Under the pieces are notes generated by a model. The model was not told where the DNA came from. It saw only the letters and a program-made list of their open reading frames with translations, and searched no databases. Below are positions 15,296-24,604 of a DNA stretch of 44,131 nucleotides, one piece after another; position 1 is the stretch's first letter, and each line of letters begins with the position of its first letter. This DNA comes from Actinomycetota bacterium (GTDB lineage: Bacteria; Actinomycetota; Acidimicrobiia; Acidimicrobiales; Acidimicrobiaceae), in contig DAHVKW010000003.1 in assembly GCA_027320695.1 (NCBI GenBank), positions 1 to 44,131 on the forward strand. Direction: 5' to 3'. The translations under genes and the position numbers were made by a program.

Positions 15296-16498
15296 TTGAG
15301 CACCATGCAGAGCGAGGCAAGTTTGCAGCTGGAATGGGGGTTGAACCAATTCAATCCCTGGGATCGCCGGATTACCGAGGAAAATATCTGGCCCATTTAT
15401 AGGGCTATGCGTCAGGAAGGCCCAGTTGTTCACAGCGAGGCTCTTGGCGGATTTTGGTGTGTGACGCGTTACAAGGAAGTCCGCGCGGCTGCCCTGGATT
15501 ACCGCAACCTTTCATCGGGCCATGCCCTTGAGATCGGCAAGCAGAACTGGACCGACAAGCCAAGGACTCGTCTAATCGAAACCGATCCGCCGGAGCACAC
15601 CAGGCAGCGCAAAGCTATGCAGGCACCAATTCTGCAGAAGAGGATGGGTGAGTTCTCAAACGGCATTCGGGAAAGCGTGGTGGATCTTTTAGACCACATT
15701 GCCCAACTCGGGGAGTTTGACATCGTCGCGGATCTGGCAGAGCCGATCCCTCAGGAGGTTCTGGGCCGAATTCTGGGGTTTGACGAGGAGACAAGGCGAA
15801 GGAATCGGGAGCTTGTTCGAAAGTTCGTCCACGCTGATTTAGAGACGAGTGAGGACGCGCATGGCGACTTCTGGGCATTTCTAATAGAGACCATTCAAGA
15901 CCGGCTTCGCCATCCAGGCGAAGATTTTCTGAGCCAGCTTTGCATTGCCGAGGTGGACGGCCAGCGCTTTAGCGAGTCTGAACTCGTTGGGATGCTACAT
16001 GGATTTGCACTCGCCGGGCACCACACCGCCATAGACGCAATATCGTCGATGCTGCTGCACCTCTCGGATGACGAAGTCAAGTTCGCATATCAGGACGATC
16101 CTTCCATCGGTACTCAGATCGTCGAGGAAACTTTGCGCATCGACTCCCCCATTCATCTCGAAGGACGCACCGCGATGGCTGACATAGTGATAGGCGACGT
16201 GGGCATTCCTGCCGGGGAATCAGTTGCTCTTTTGTATGCTTCGGCGAATCACGATGACGTCCAGTTCGAGAATCCGGAAGAGTTCAACCCCAAGCGCTCT
16301 GCGAATCAGCATGTGGCATTCGGTTACGGGATCCATATGTGTATCGGGCTGCATCTCGCCAGGCTGGAAATGAACGTGGTTCTCGAAGAGATGGTGAAGC
16401 GGTTTCCCTCCTATCGGGTCACAGGTTCGCCTCGGGGCACGGGCATGGTTTTTGGCCATCACATGGGCTGGGAGTCGATACCGGCAACAATTGGTTGA
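15296..16498 (+). CDS. Cytochrome P450
   Basis: 400 aa, normal for a soluble bacterial CYP. The heme loop FGYGIHMCIGLHLARLE carries the axial cysteine (residue 349). The K-helix ExxR is in EETLRIDSP, and the I-helix reads LAGHHTAIDAIS (A-G-x-x-T, with Ala after the Thr instead of the usual second Thr). The C-helix ETDPPEHTRQRK matches the 'DPPeHtr.R' block. Such enzymes insert oxygen using electrons from a ferredoxin, but no ferredoxin or ferredoxin reductase gene adjoins it. Start TTG 15296 has GGGGG about 8 nt upstream; ATG 15305 is an alternative. It converges on a UbiD gene, and its substrate cannot be read from sequence. Confidence 0.92.
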   Translation: MSTMQSEASLQLEWGLNQFNPWDRRITEENIWPIYRAMRQEGPVVHSEALGGFWCVTRYKEVRAAALDYRNLSSGHALEIGKQNWTDKPRTRLIETDPPEHTRQRKAMQAPILQKRMGEFSNGIRESVVDLLDHIAQLGEFDIVADLAEPIPQEVLGRILGFDEETRRRNRELVRKFVHADLETSEDAHGDFWAFLIETIQDRLRHPGEDFLSQLCIAEVDGQRFSESELVGMLHGFALAGHHTAIDAISSMLLHLSDDEVKFAYQDDPSIGTQIVEETLRIDSPIHLEGRTAMADIVIGDVGIPAGESVALLYASANHDDVQFENPEEFNPKRSANQHVAFGYGIHMCIGLHLARLEMNVVLEEMVKRFPSYRVTGSPRGTGMVFGHHMGWESIPATIG

Positions 16499-16584
16499 GG
16501 CCGCGCTGCCGGCTCGTAGCGCTTTTCGCCAAGTCGTCGGCCAAGTTGCGAGTATGCCAAACATCACCTGCCAGTTTGCAAAGT

Positions 16585-16634
16585 ACAAGGGTGGCCTCGC
16601 CACGATCCATTGGAACGCGCGGTGCCACCCTTGT
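16585..16634. terminator. Bidirectional hairpin between P450 and UbiD genes
   Basis: acaagggtggc (16585-16595) and gccacccttgt (16624-16634) are perfect 11-bp complements with a 28-nt spacer, placed between two convergent stop codons (16498 plus, 16649 minus). Confidence 0.55.
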
Positions 16635-16648
16635 GATGCCCCAGCTAT

Positions 16649-18154
16649 TTAGATGTGTAGCTCCTCTTCGGGGTTGTCAAAAACTTTCACTACCGGGGGT
16701 TTGCCGGGCATTCCAAGGTCATCCCACCGGGCCAGGGCATTTTCGTACTGTTCGGTTGTCAATGCCGTCCTGCGTGAGAAGGTCTTGATATTCTTGAACT
16801 CCTTGCACGCGTAGATCAGGGCCTTTGATCCGTAGGGGCGCTCTTCATTGGGGTTCTTGCTCGGATCGAGGTAAGTTGACCATGTGTTGCGCAGGATGTC
16901 GATATCTTCGGAAACTCTGCAGCGCGTGGAAGCCGCCCAGATGACCTGTTCCAAATCGGATGGATCGACGTCATCGTCCACCACGTAGATGAATTTTGCG
17001 AAATACGCGCCTCCGGCACATTGGGCGGCGATCGCAGCTGCCTGTTGGGCATGGCCTGCGTACATCTGTTTCAGAGAGACCACAGTCATTCCGAACCCGC
17101 CAGCGGCAGAGGGTACAGACCATACGCCTTGAACTCCCGGGATACCACAGGCTTCGAGGTCGCGCCACACTCTCGCGCCGCGCATCACGGATAGGAAAAG
17201 GTTCTGCTCACACGACGGATGGTCAGCCATGAGCGCCGCCGTCATGATTGGCTGGTTCCTGAAATATATCGCCTTGATCTCTATGCTTGGCGTCTGTTCC
17301 AATCCGGGCCGGCCGTAATATCCTGTGAATTCGCCAAAGGGCCCCTCTTCGCGTCCGCCTTCGGGATAGGAGTATCCTTCGATTACCAACTCGGCTCTGG
17401 CTGGGATCGGCAGGCCGGTGATCTTGCCGGGAACTGTTTCGATCGGAGAACCTTGGAGTCCTCCAGCCGCATCATATTCCGATTCCTGTTTGGGGAATCC
17501 CGTTGCGGCGCAGATGAACAGCAAAGGGTCGACGCCGTAGACGCTGACCACCGGACACGGCTTTCCTTTGGCCCACCACTTCTCGCGGTCCAATAACGTG
17601 TCCTTGCCCGGGGAGGAGTAATATCCGACCCTGTCTTTTTCTTCAACCATCTGGCGGTATGTGCCAAGATTGATGCGCCCGGAGTCTGGATCCTGGGTGA
17701 TGATGACATCTGCGGTACCGATGTACGGTCCTCCGTCCCGCACCCAGTGGGTAGGAGTCGGGAAGTAGCTCAAATCGATATCGTCGCCCATCCAAACGTT
17801 TTCAAAAATGGGCGCGTCTTTCGGATCGATTGAAACGGGCTTGATTTTTTCGTCGAACTTTTCTTTTATGTACTGGACCAGTTCAATCGGGGTTTTGCCG
17901 GGAAGGGTCCGCATCGCCAGCGAAAGGCGGTTCATGCTGTTCCCGATGGGATTGAAAAGCACTCGCACGTCGCCTTTGTGGCCCTTTGGATTCTCGAACA
18001 GCAAAGTTGTTTGTTCGGAGTTTTTTCCGTTGAGATAGGTCAAAGCGCCCATTTCAAGATGAGGGTCCACCTCTTTGGTTATGTGGGTGACTTCCCCGAG
18101 CTTCTCTACGTCGCCCAGCCAGTCCCTCAGGTCGCGAATATCGACTTTGCTCAT
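16649..18154 (-). CDS. UbiD-family (prFMN-dependent) decarboxylase 1
   Basis: 501 aa from ATG 18154, which has GGAGGT 7 nt upstream; the track's longer start at 18223 lacks this. UbiD/Fdc enzymes use prenylated FMN to (de)carboxylate aromatic or alpha,beta-unsaturated acids. Visible hallmarks are RINLGTYRQ (the Asn and Arg of the prFMN/active-site motif), EGPFGEF (the two catalytic-region glutamates), and a C-terminal DEDVDP-like segment (VVDDDVDPSD). It differs from the other three paralogues in many places (THWVRDGGPYIG, NSEQTTLLFENP). Where E. coli UbiD/Fdc1 have a metal-binding His (GMH-type), it has GYYSSPGKD. It is divergent from UbiD 2, across a 590-bp region. No UbiX is in the window. 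Confidence 0.9.
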   Translation of the reverse strand: MSKVDIRDLRDWLGDVEKLGEVTHITKEVDPHLEMGALTYLNGKNSEQTTLLFENPKGHKGDVRVLFNPIGNSMNRLSLAMRTLPGKTPIELVQYIKEKFDEKIKPVSIDPKDAPIFENVWMGDDIDLSYFPTPTHWVRDGGPYIGTADVIITQDPDSGRINLGTYRQMVEEKDRVGYYSSPGKDTLLDREKWWAKGKPCPVVSVYGVDPLLFICAATGFPKQESEYDAAGGLQGSPIETVPGKITGLPIPARAELVIEGYSYPEGGREEGPFGEFTGYYGRPGLEQTPSIEIKAIYFRNQPIMTAALMADHPSCEQNLFLSVMRGARVWRDLEACGIPGVQGVWSVPSAAGGFGMTVVSLKQMYAGHAQQAAAIAAQCAGGAYFAKFIYVVDDDVDPSDLEQVIWAASTRCRVSEDIDILRNTWSTYLDPSKNPNEERPYGSKALIYACKEFKNIKTFSRRTALTTEQYENALARWDDLGMPGKPPVVKVFDNPEEELHI

Positions 18155-18745
18155 TTCAAATACCTCCAATTGCTGTCCGGCCAAATGAATTCCCCAAAGC
18201 GCCTCTAAATCGATACATGCCATACCCCTGCATTAAGTTTCGATGTAATAGTAAATTGGCTGTCAGCGCCGCTCCAAATCTGACGGTTGCGAAGCCCCTC
18301 ATGCTGGTATTTGGCTGCATGAATAAAATTAAGCATGACGGGCTCTGCGCTATAAGCTCCGGTGCCCACCGTTACCCAAGTACTCATGTGTCCCCATCGT
18401 CTGGCTTGATATAGTAGCTCGCAATTTGTTGGCTCTCTTAGGGTCCGCGCTATCTCACTGTGATATTTACAAGTTAGAATCGCTGTTTGATAATGACAAT
18501 AGCGCACCATGATAGAGAAATACAAATTTACCGAGAAATATTTTCTGCGCCTTGAGCTGGCATTTTTATCCACAGGCGGTTTTTTGAATTGAGGTCTTGA
18601 GAAACGCCTATGTTACAATTTCTTCGACCTGGCGTTCCACGGCTGTGGGGATGAACACTTTGAGGCTCATTGGGGGGTAACAGACCAGGATTGGGGCTAT
18701 CCCGTTGGATATTTTGGGGATATCTATGCTGCAGGAGGTATTATT
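18155..18745. other. 591-bp divergent promoter region between two ubiD genes
   Basis: Transcription leaves in both directions from here. The 122-aa minus frame (18205-18573) and 65-aa plus frame have no family pattern and overlap each other, so I do not call a gene. The stretch 18480-18650 is AT-rich, as expected for promoters. AGGAGG lies just before the TTG of UbiD 2 and GGAGGT just before the ATG of UbiD 1. Confidence 0.5.
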
Positions 18746-20215
18746 TTGCAAAATTTAGGGGATTGGCTTACGAAAGTCGAAGAGCTGGGCGAGTTGAAAA
18801 AGATCTCCGCCGAAGTCGATCCAGTGCTCGAAATGTCGACAATAACTTACATGGCCGGCAAAGAGGTCGGAGGGCCGACGCTCCTATTCGAGAACATCAT
18901 GGATCGTCCAGGCCAAAGGGTGTTGTTCAACCCATATGGCTCGAGTTACAAGAGGCTGGCATTGGCAATCAGGGAAAACCCCGACGATAAGCCGATAGAG
19001 CTGGCTCACACTCTGGCCAGGAAGATGAAGCAGAGGATTGCGCCAAAGATAGTCGATGGCGCCACCGCTCCAGTCAATGAGAACATCGAGACCGGAGATG
19101 ATATCGACGTCACCAAGTTTGGCGCCCCTGTTATGTGGCCTAGAGATGGCGGGGCATACATAGGCACCGCAGACGTGGTGATAACCAGGGATCCCGAATC
19201 ATCGAGAGTCAACCTTGGCACCTATCGCCAGATGGTCGAAGGCCCGAAGCAGGTGGGATTCTACGCATCTCCCGGCAAGGACGCTCTTTTGGACAGGGAG
19301 CTTTGGTGGAAACAGGGCAAGCCTGCTCCGGTGGCGGCAGTTTACGGAGGCGACCCGCTTCTTTTCCTGGTGGCGGCGACCACATTTCCAAAAGACATCT
19401 CAGAATATGAGTTTGCCGGAGGAATTGCGGGTGAGCCGATCGAGGTGTTCGAGAGCGAGATCACCGGCCTGACGCTTCCAGCCCACGCCGAAATAATCAT
19501 CGAGGGCTTTGCGTATCCTGACCAGACCGCTCCTGAAGGTCCCTTCGGAGAGTTCCAGGGTTACTATGGACGTCCTGGAGGACCCACCCCGTACATAGAG
19601 ATAAAGGCAATTCGCTACCGGAATAACCCGATCCTCATGTCCGCGCTCATGGCGGATTGGCCCTCCAACGAATGCGGAGTCATGTGGGCTCTGGCCAAAT
19701 CGTCCAAGGTCTGGGATGATCTTGACTCCATGGGCGTCCCTGGAATCAAAGGAGTCTGGTCTCCCCCTGAGGCGGCTGGATGGGGCTGGACGGTTGTCTC
19801 GATCGAACAAAGATATGCTGGTCATGCCTCGCAGGTGGGAGCGCTTGCTGCCCAATGCATGGGTGGTGCCTACTTCACCAAGTACGTTGTGGTGGTGGAT
19901 GAAGATGTCGATCCGACGAGTTTGTCCGAGGTGGTTTGGGCTATGGCTACGCGTTCAAGGCCTAAGGATTCCATTGACATACTGCGTGAGACCTGGAGCA
20001 CTTACTTAGATCCAAGCCAGAACCCCGCGGAGATGAGACCCTGGGGCTCGAAGTGCATAATAAACGCCTGCAAAGAGTACAAGTACATCAACGAGTTCTC
20101 CAGGCGAACCCGGCTGGACAGGAAGGTGTACGAAAAGGTTTCGGCAAAATGGCAGGAGCTCGGGCTAAATGGCCTGCCTCCGCAGATCGACTTTTTCGAA
20201 GACGAGAACATTTAG
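18746..20215 (+). CDS. UbiD-family (prFMN-dependent) decarboxylase 2
   Basis: 489 aa, starting at TTG 18746 with CAGGAGG about 7 nt upstream; the next residues (QNLGDWLTKVEELGEL) fit the family N-terminus. Conserved elements are VNLGTYRQ, SEYEFAGGIAGEPIEVF, EGPFGEFQGYYGRPGG, and VVVDEDVDP. The GFYASPGKD segment replaces the His-containing segment of Fdc1. By eye it is largely identical to UbiD 4 at 40384, including long uninterrupted blocks such as GIKGVWSPPEAAGWGWTVVS, so the two are recent paralogues or parts of one heteromeric enzyme. Expected reaction: reversible decarboxylation of an aromatic or unsaturated acid in the cytoplasm. Substrate unknown. Confidence 0.9.
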   Translation: MQNLGDWLTKVEELGELKKISAEVDPVLEMSTITYMAGKEVGGPTLLFENIMDRPGQRVLFNPYGSSYKRLALAIRENPDDKPIELAHTLARKMKQRIAPKIVDGATAPVNENIETGDDIDVTKFGAPVMWPRDGGAYIGTADVVITRDPESSRVNLGTYRQMVEGPKQVGFYASPGKDALLDRELWWKQGKPAPVAAVYGGDPLLFLVAATTFPKDISEYEFAGGIAGEPIEVFESEITGLTLPAHAEIIIEGFAYPDQTAPEGPFGEFQGYYGRPGGPTPYIEIKAIRYRNNPILMSALMADWPSNECGVMWALAKSSKVWDDLDSMGVPGIKGVWSPPEAAGWGWTVVSIEQRYAGHASQVGALAAQCMGGAYFTKYVVVVDEDVDPTSLSEVVWAMATRSRPKDSIDILRETWSTYLDPSQNPAEMRPWGSKCIINACKEYKYINEFSRRTRLDRKVYEKVSAKWQELGLNGLPPQIDFFEDENI

Positions 20216-21009
20216 CTCTGGCCGGCCACAATTGAAATAACGGAAGTTGGATGTAAAGCCTTCCAACTTGGGCCTTGGCCTAGCGTGGGAAGTTGGATCA
20301 CGGATGTTTGGCGCATGTGGCAGACAGCCGCATGCGCCGATGATTTAATCGACTGGCGAATTTTTCGAGATGAAGCAAAGTTTGCTCTTCCAGCCCTGGC
20401 GGGTGGCAGCCGACAGCTTGGTCTACCAGGCGTCGCGAGCATGCCTAAATAGCTGATGAGTTTGACCCGTGAGGTTTGGGCGAGAAAGGTCGCAAGCCTC
20501 AGAAGGAGGCTCGCCAATTCTCAGGGGGAGGACATCGAGGGCCTTTCTTCTTGAGATCGGGGAGACATTTTTCTCATCAGACCGCAAAACACACGGCCAA
20601 AGACGTGCGCGATCTGGAGTGATTACCCGCCCCGATGTTTTGCGCAAGTTATCTCCCGTCATTCTTGGCCCAACTAGCAAATGTGATATGTCCGATATTG
20701 CCTGATGATAGACTCGCATTGATTTCAAGTGGAATAAGCGACTTTCGCAACAGCTGACCGGATTTGCGAATTGGCGCAGGCCATAGCAGCGAATTGATGT
20801 GCGATGCGCGCGGCACAGGCTTGGTATTGGCAAGTAGCAGGCATCGTGGGTCTGGCGCCGCTGTTGGCAAAGTAATACCATTAGTTGGTGGTTTGGCAAG
20901 CTAAATCCGCCGGTGACCTTCGGGAAATTTTTCCGAGGTCCGCGGCGGTGAAATGTTTGAGGGGATCAAAGCGCAGCGTCCCAGGTTTGGGCTTGAAAAG
21001 AGGGTGGAA
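20216..21009. other. About 790-bp gap without a supported gene
   Basis: Short frames on both strands (20423-20899 minus, 20469-20705 plus, 20649-20870 minus) overlap each other, lack ribosome sites and recall no family. The stretch may hold a decayed gene or long untranslated regions. Its right part includes the alternative start (ATG 20953) of the following ubiD gene. Confidence 0.45.
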
Positions 21010-22437
21010 ATGGCACAGGGGTTCAGGGATTATCTCGATTTTATGGAGAGCAAGCACCCATCGGAAATCTTGCACATAGACGGAGTAGTTAACCCGGCTG
21101 GTTTTGACGTGACAGCCGTTTTGACGCACCTGGAGAAGCAGGGGAAGTACCCAATGACGCTTTTCTCTAACTGCCTCAACCTGAAGGGCGAGATATCGCG
21201 TTTTCCGCTCGCTACCAACATCTACGCGTCTCGAAAGCGTTGCGCAATTGCGCTGGGACTTGAATCTGAGCAGAGCGGACTACCACTCGGAATTGAATAC
21301 GCTCGCCGGGAGGCCGGCAGAAAGACGCCCCTGGAGATACCGAGATCACAGGCTCCGGTGTGTCAAATCGTAAAAGTAGGGGACGAGGCCGATCTTGAAG
21401 AATTTCCTATCGTCAAACACCACTACATGGATGGGGGACCCTACGTTGATATGACTCCGGTTATGAAAGACCCGGATTCCGGTGCCTATAACATCGCATT
21501 TCTGCGGACCATGTACAAAGGGCCACGAAAGCTGGGCTTTCACATGTCACCCCGGCACAACTGGCAGATAGTGAGGAAAAACGAAGAAAAAGGCACTGGC
21601 ACCCCAGTGGTGATCGTGGTGAGTCACCATCCTGCCTTCTATCTCGGTGCGCTGAACGTTTCACCCTTTGGCGTGGATGACTACGAACTAATCGGTTCGA
21701 TTATGAATGAGCCGCTTCGCCTGACCCCATCCGCGACCTGGGGAAGTAATTTCATGATCCCGGCGGATGCGGAGATCATTATCGAAGGGGAAGTTCTTCC
21801 CAATGTTCGTGAGGTCGAGGGGCCCTTCGGCGAGTTTCCGGGAACTTTTGGACCTCAGCGGGTACGCTGGGTCATCGATGTCAAAGCCATCAGCTACCGT
21901 GAAGATGCCGTGTACCAGGATATCTTTGTAGGGCACAAGGACAATTGGACTCTGGGCGCCATACCAAAGGAAGGAACAATATTCAACCGGATAAAGGGAG
22001 TTGTTCCAACCATTCGAGGCCTGCACATGCCCGACTCGGGCGCTGGAAGGTTCAACTGCTACATCTCAATTGGCAAGAAAGTAAATGGAGAGAGCAAGCA
22101 AGCTGCCATGATCGCATTGGGCGAGTGCGACTTCGTCAAGAATGTGATCGTCGTCGACGAGGATGTCGATCCCTTCAATGAGCATGAAGTGATGTGGGCA
22201 GTCGCAACCAGGGTCCAAGCTTCACAGGATGTGGACATCATTAAGAATGTCAAAGGGAATACGCTTGATCCATCTCAGATCGACGATGTCTTGACCGACA
22301 AGATAATCATTGACGCCACCAAGCCCCTGGGCCGTCCTTTTGCCGAACGGGTTCGGGTTCCAGACGAATCGCTGGAGCGAATAAAGCTGGAGAATCTGGT
22401 AAGCCAAGATGAACTTGAGAAGTTAGCGAGGGGATAA
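21010..22437 (+). CDS. UbiD-family decarboxylase 3, hydroxyarylic-acid type
   Basis: 475 aa from ATG 21010 (MAQGFRDYLDFMES matches the usual family start); the track's ATG at 20953 adds 19 residues and cannot be excluded. It belongs to a different UbiD branch from the other three: YNIAFLRTMYKG in place of the INLGTYRQ motif, GFHMSPRHNWQI keeping a His, and EGPFGEFPGTFGPQRVR. VIVVDEDVDPFNEHEVMWAV is typical. Length and form resemble the large subunit of non-oxidative hydroxyarylic acid decarboxylases (EcdC/VdcC class). The 49-aa zinc-ribbon gene 6 bp downstream strengthens this, because those enzymes have a small D subunit. The prFMN synthase subunit (UbiX/EcdB) is absent here. Confidence 0.88.
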   Translation: MAQGFRDYLDFMESKHPSEILHIDGVVNPAGFDVTAVLTHLEKQGKYPMTLFSNCLNLKGEISRFPLATNIYASRKRCAIALGLESEQSGLPLGIEYARREAGRKTPLEIPRSQAPVCQIVKVGDEADLEEFPIVKHHYMDGGPYVDMTPVMKDPDSGAYNIAFLRTMYKGPRKLGFHMSPRHNWQIVRKNEEKGTGTPVVIVVSHHPAFYLGALNVSPFGVDDYELIGSIMNEPLRLTPSATWGSNFMIPADAEIIIEGEVLPNVREVEGPFGEFPGTFGPQRVRWVIDVKAISYREDAVYQDIFVGHKDNWTLGAIPKEGTIFNRIKGVVPTIRGLHMPDSGAGRFNCYISIGKKVNGESKQAAMIALGECDFVKNVIVVDEDVDPFNEHEVMWAVATRVQASQDVDIIKNVKGNTLDPSQIDDVLTDKIIIDATKPLGRPFAERVRVPDESLERIKLENLVSQDELEKLARG

Positions 22438-22443
22438 GTCAAG

Positions 22444-22593
22444 ATGGTAAAGCTTTTCGACGCCGTATGCCCACAGTGCAAGGGCAAGTTCCACTGCCAC
22501 TGGGAGGACTTGAGGCACAAGGATTACAAGCTGGTGTGTCCTTTCTGTAGCACATCGTTTGCCCAGGAGGAAAGTCCGCAAATTATCGAGTGA
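22444..22593 (+). CDS. 49-aa zinc-ribbon protein, putative small subunit of UbiD 3
   Basis: Too short for the ORF track. ATG 22444 to TGA 22593, starting 6 bp after the stop of UbiD 3, which makes co-translation likely. The sequence has two CxxC knuckles, AVCPQCKGKF and LVCPFCSTSF, about 20 residues apart, plus HCHW between them: a classic small zinc ribbon. Hydroxyarylic acid decarboxylase operons (EcdBCD, VdcBCD) encode a small Cys-rich D protein after the UbiD-like C subunit, and by position and form this may be its counterpart, though shorter than those I know. Possible ribosome site: GAGGGGATAAG inside the upstream gene's end. Its function in any D protein is poorly understood. Confidence 0.75.
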   Translation: MVKLFDAVCPQCKGKFHCHWEDLRHKDYKLVCPFCSTSFAQEESPQIIE

Positions 22594-23263
22594 TTGCAAA
22601 AGTGCGCCCACCGATGTCCAATTTTGGCGGACTGCGGATTGTCTCAATCTCATTATCTGGCGCTTGAGAAATTATTTAAGATTCGGCTGCTGCAGCCAGG
22701 ATCATTCGGCGCCTTGTCCGAGTTTGGCGCGACCCTGGATGTTTTAACCTCTGCTTTCGGCGAATGAGCTGCTGTTGATGCTTGCGATATCTGCCTGTGT
22801 TACCCCCGCATCCTGTTCCTCTTTAGCTGTTAGGCGGCTTCGCCAGTAGCGCGGTGCTCCGCGGGTTCACTCGCGGGTTGGCTTTGTCGCGCTAACCGAT
22901 CAGTGATACGGTCATGACCGGCCTCCATTAGCCAGGTGCGACTGCTGCGCGCAAGAAGAAGGATATTTCACTCGAGAGCCCTGTCTTTGGAACGGGCCAA
23001 TAATTATCGCCGGCCCGGGCGGTCCAAATCAGCAGCTGTTTGCATGCATGGCTTGAACGAGCGGCTTCGTTTTGAATGTTCAAGTACTGCACCGAAGAAC
23101 CGCTTGGCTTCCACCACGTTGCCGGCAGCGGTTTACCTGGGAATGAATTGCAGTGGCACGGTGGTGGGTAGCCGAGTTTTACGGGTACCACAGTGGGATT
23201 CGGGCCTTGAACCACGTAGTTTCCCAGTGTTTGATACCGGTCTGTCAGCATACGCTTACGCTC
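22594..23263. other. 670-bp gap with a GC-rich foldable segment
   Basis: No supported gene. The long plus frame 22936-23409 and minus frame 22928-23251 overlap each other and read as noise. Around 22847-22894 tagcgcg and cgcgcta enclose a GC-rich stretch with ccgcgggttcactcgcggg, which could fold as a branched RNA. Whether it is an RNA gene, attenuator or chance structure cannot be decided by eye. Confidence 0.35.
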
Positions 23264-23488
23264 ATGTTGACAGCAGTCGAGTATACAGTGGCTATCTTGG
23301 TGAGCATCTCGCTGCTGGTACTTCTTGCATATGCGGCATTTTTTCTCAGCGTAATTTTTATCGGACTGTTTTCAAAATGTCGCGACCCCTTGGCGGAAGA
23401 ACTCGATGAGTTTCTCGACGGTCTTCTCGGCCCTAATGCGTCTCCCTGGCGGGAACCGGAGAGGCTGCACGGAAAGAGGCATCGATGA
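23264..23488 (+). CDS. Small single-span membrane protein, hypothetical
   Basis: About 74 aa from ATG 23264; the track extends the frame upstream to a GTG at 23153 but that part does not look protein-like. It has one strong transmembrane helix (VAILVSISLLVLLAYAAFFL...) followed by an amphipathic acidic stretch (DPLAEELDEFLDGLLG) and a basic tail. No ribosome site is obvious and I recognise no family. The hydrophobic pattern and its position before another membrane protein gene make a real gene plausible. Confidence 0.4.
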   Translation: MLTAVEYTVAILVSISLLVLLAYAAFFLSVIFIGLFSKCRDPLAEELDEFLDGLLGPNASPWREPERLHGKRHR

Positions 23489-23619
23489 GTCTCATCTCGA
23501 CGGTGCCGGAGCCGAGATAGGCGCGCATCGATAATGACCAAGGGGCGAGCAATAAAAGCATTTGGAAAGAGTTTTGCGTCTTTAACAAGCTACAGATCTG
23601 TTCATGAAAGCGGGCGAGC

Positions 23620-24561
23620 ATGAGACCTTCTCAGCGATTTATTCAAATTGTTCTCGGGGTTATTTGGTTGGTGGATGGAATACTCCAGTTCCAGCCTTAT
23701 ATGTTCACCAAAGATTTTGCCACCGACGTGTTAGCCGGAGCTGGCCAGGGCCAGCCCGCCTTTGTGGCACACCCGGTTACCGCCATGGCCCAGTTTCTAA
23801 CGCCGCATATCGCGTTTTGGAATGCGATTTTCGCCACAATCCAGGTGCTTATCGGCGTGGGGATTTTGATTCGCAGGACTGTGAAGCCGGCCTTGGTAGT
23901 TTCGTTCGGATGGGTGATAGCGGTTTGGTGGTTTGCTGAGGCCTTCGGACAGATGTTCGGTGGAAGCGCAACAATTTTGAATGGCGCTCCCGGCGCGGTC
24001 TTGCTCTACGGCTTGATTGGCGTGCTGGTTTGGCCGGCCGGCCAGTCCAAGGAGATTTCAGCATCTGGCAGCGGCCTGGTTGGAGATATGGGTGGCAGAA
24101 TAATTTGGGCAGTGCTGTGGATTCTGGACGCTGCACTTCAGTTTTTGCCGGCTAATCACGCCAAGGGCGCTTTGTCTTCAGCGATCACCGGAGCCGCCTC
24201 TGGCGAGCCCGGGTTCCTGGCTTCAATAAGCAATCACGTGGGCCACACGATAAAGGGATTCGGTCCGGAGATTGCGATACTCCTCGGGATCGCTGAAGTT
24301 CTGATAGGTCTTGGAGTTTTGGGAAAGCGGCCAAACATCGCGCTCATGGCGGGCGCCGCCTTAGCTCTTGTGATTTGGGTGGTAGGGCAGGACCTAGGAG
24401 GGATACTCACCGGCCAGGGAACCGATCCCAACGCAGGCCCGCTCTACATCTTGTTGGCTCTCACTTGCTATCAGTGGCCGAACACGGTTTCCGAAAGGTT
24501 TTCCTTCCGCTCGCTGCGAGTCAGAGAACGTTCTGTTGACCAGGTTCCCGCTAGCGCCTAA
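23620..24561 (+). CDS. Tandem-duplicated DoxX-like membrane protein
   Basis: 313 aa with about eight hydrophobic helices arranged as two similar halves. Half one reads VLGVIWLVDGILQFQPYMF ... GAGQGQPAFVAHPV ... IQVLIGVGILI. Half two reads AVLWILDAALQFLPANH ... GAASGEPGFLASIS ... AEVLIGLGVLG. This internal repeat points to gene duplication and fusion of a four-helix DoxX/DoxD-like unit. DoxX-type proteins are linked in other organisms to thiosulfate:quinone or redox-detoxification systems, but the assignment here is by general form only. It converges on a sulfide:quinone oxidoreductase gene, so a link to sulfur or quinone metabolism is an attractive inference. Start ATG 23620 has only a weak upstream GGGCGAG. 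Confidence 0.75.
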   Translation: MRPSQRFIQIVLGVIWLVDGILQFQPYMFTKDFATDVLAGAGQGQPAFVAHPVTAMAQFLTPHIAFWNAIFATIQVLIGVGILIRRTVKPALVVSFGWVIAVWWFAEAFGQMFGGSATILNGAPGAVLLYGLIGVLVWPAGQSKEISASGSGLVGDMGGRIIWAVLWILDAALQFLPANHAKGALSSAITGAASGEPGFLASISNHVGHTIKGFGPEIAILLGIAEVLIGLGVLGKRPNIALMAGAALALVIWVVGQDLGGILTGQGTDPNAGPLYILLALTCYQWPNTVSERFSFRSLRVRERSVDQVPASA

Positions 24562-24575
24562 CCCACTTTTCGCCC

Positions 24576-24604
24576 GGGGTCGACGGCTCGTTAGCCGAGA
24601 CCCC
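24576..24604. terminator. Bidirectional terminator hairpin between DoxX-like and sqr genes
   Basis: ggggtc (24576-24581) pairs with gacccc (24599-24604), with an inner cggct/agccg stem. It sits at the meeting point of the two convergent genes and includes the stop codon of the minus-strand gene. Confidence 0.5.

Noticed and set aside
18205-18573. 122-aa minus-strand ORF in the divergent ubiD promoter region
   Set aside because: No ribosome site, unusual composition, and it overlaps the untranslated leader of UbiD 1.
22928-23409. Opposing 107-aa (minus) and 157-aa (plus) ORFs
   Set aside because: Mutual shadows with odd composition and no family similarity. Only the hydrophobic frame starting at 23264 looks protein-like.
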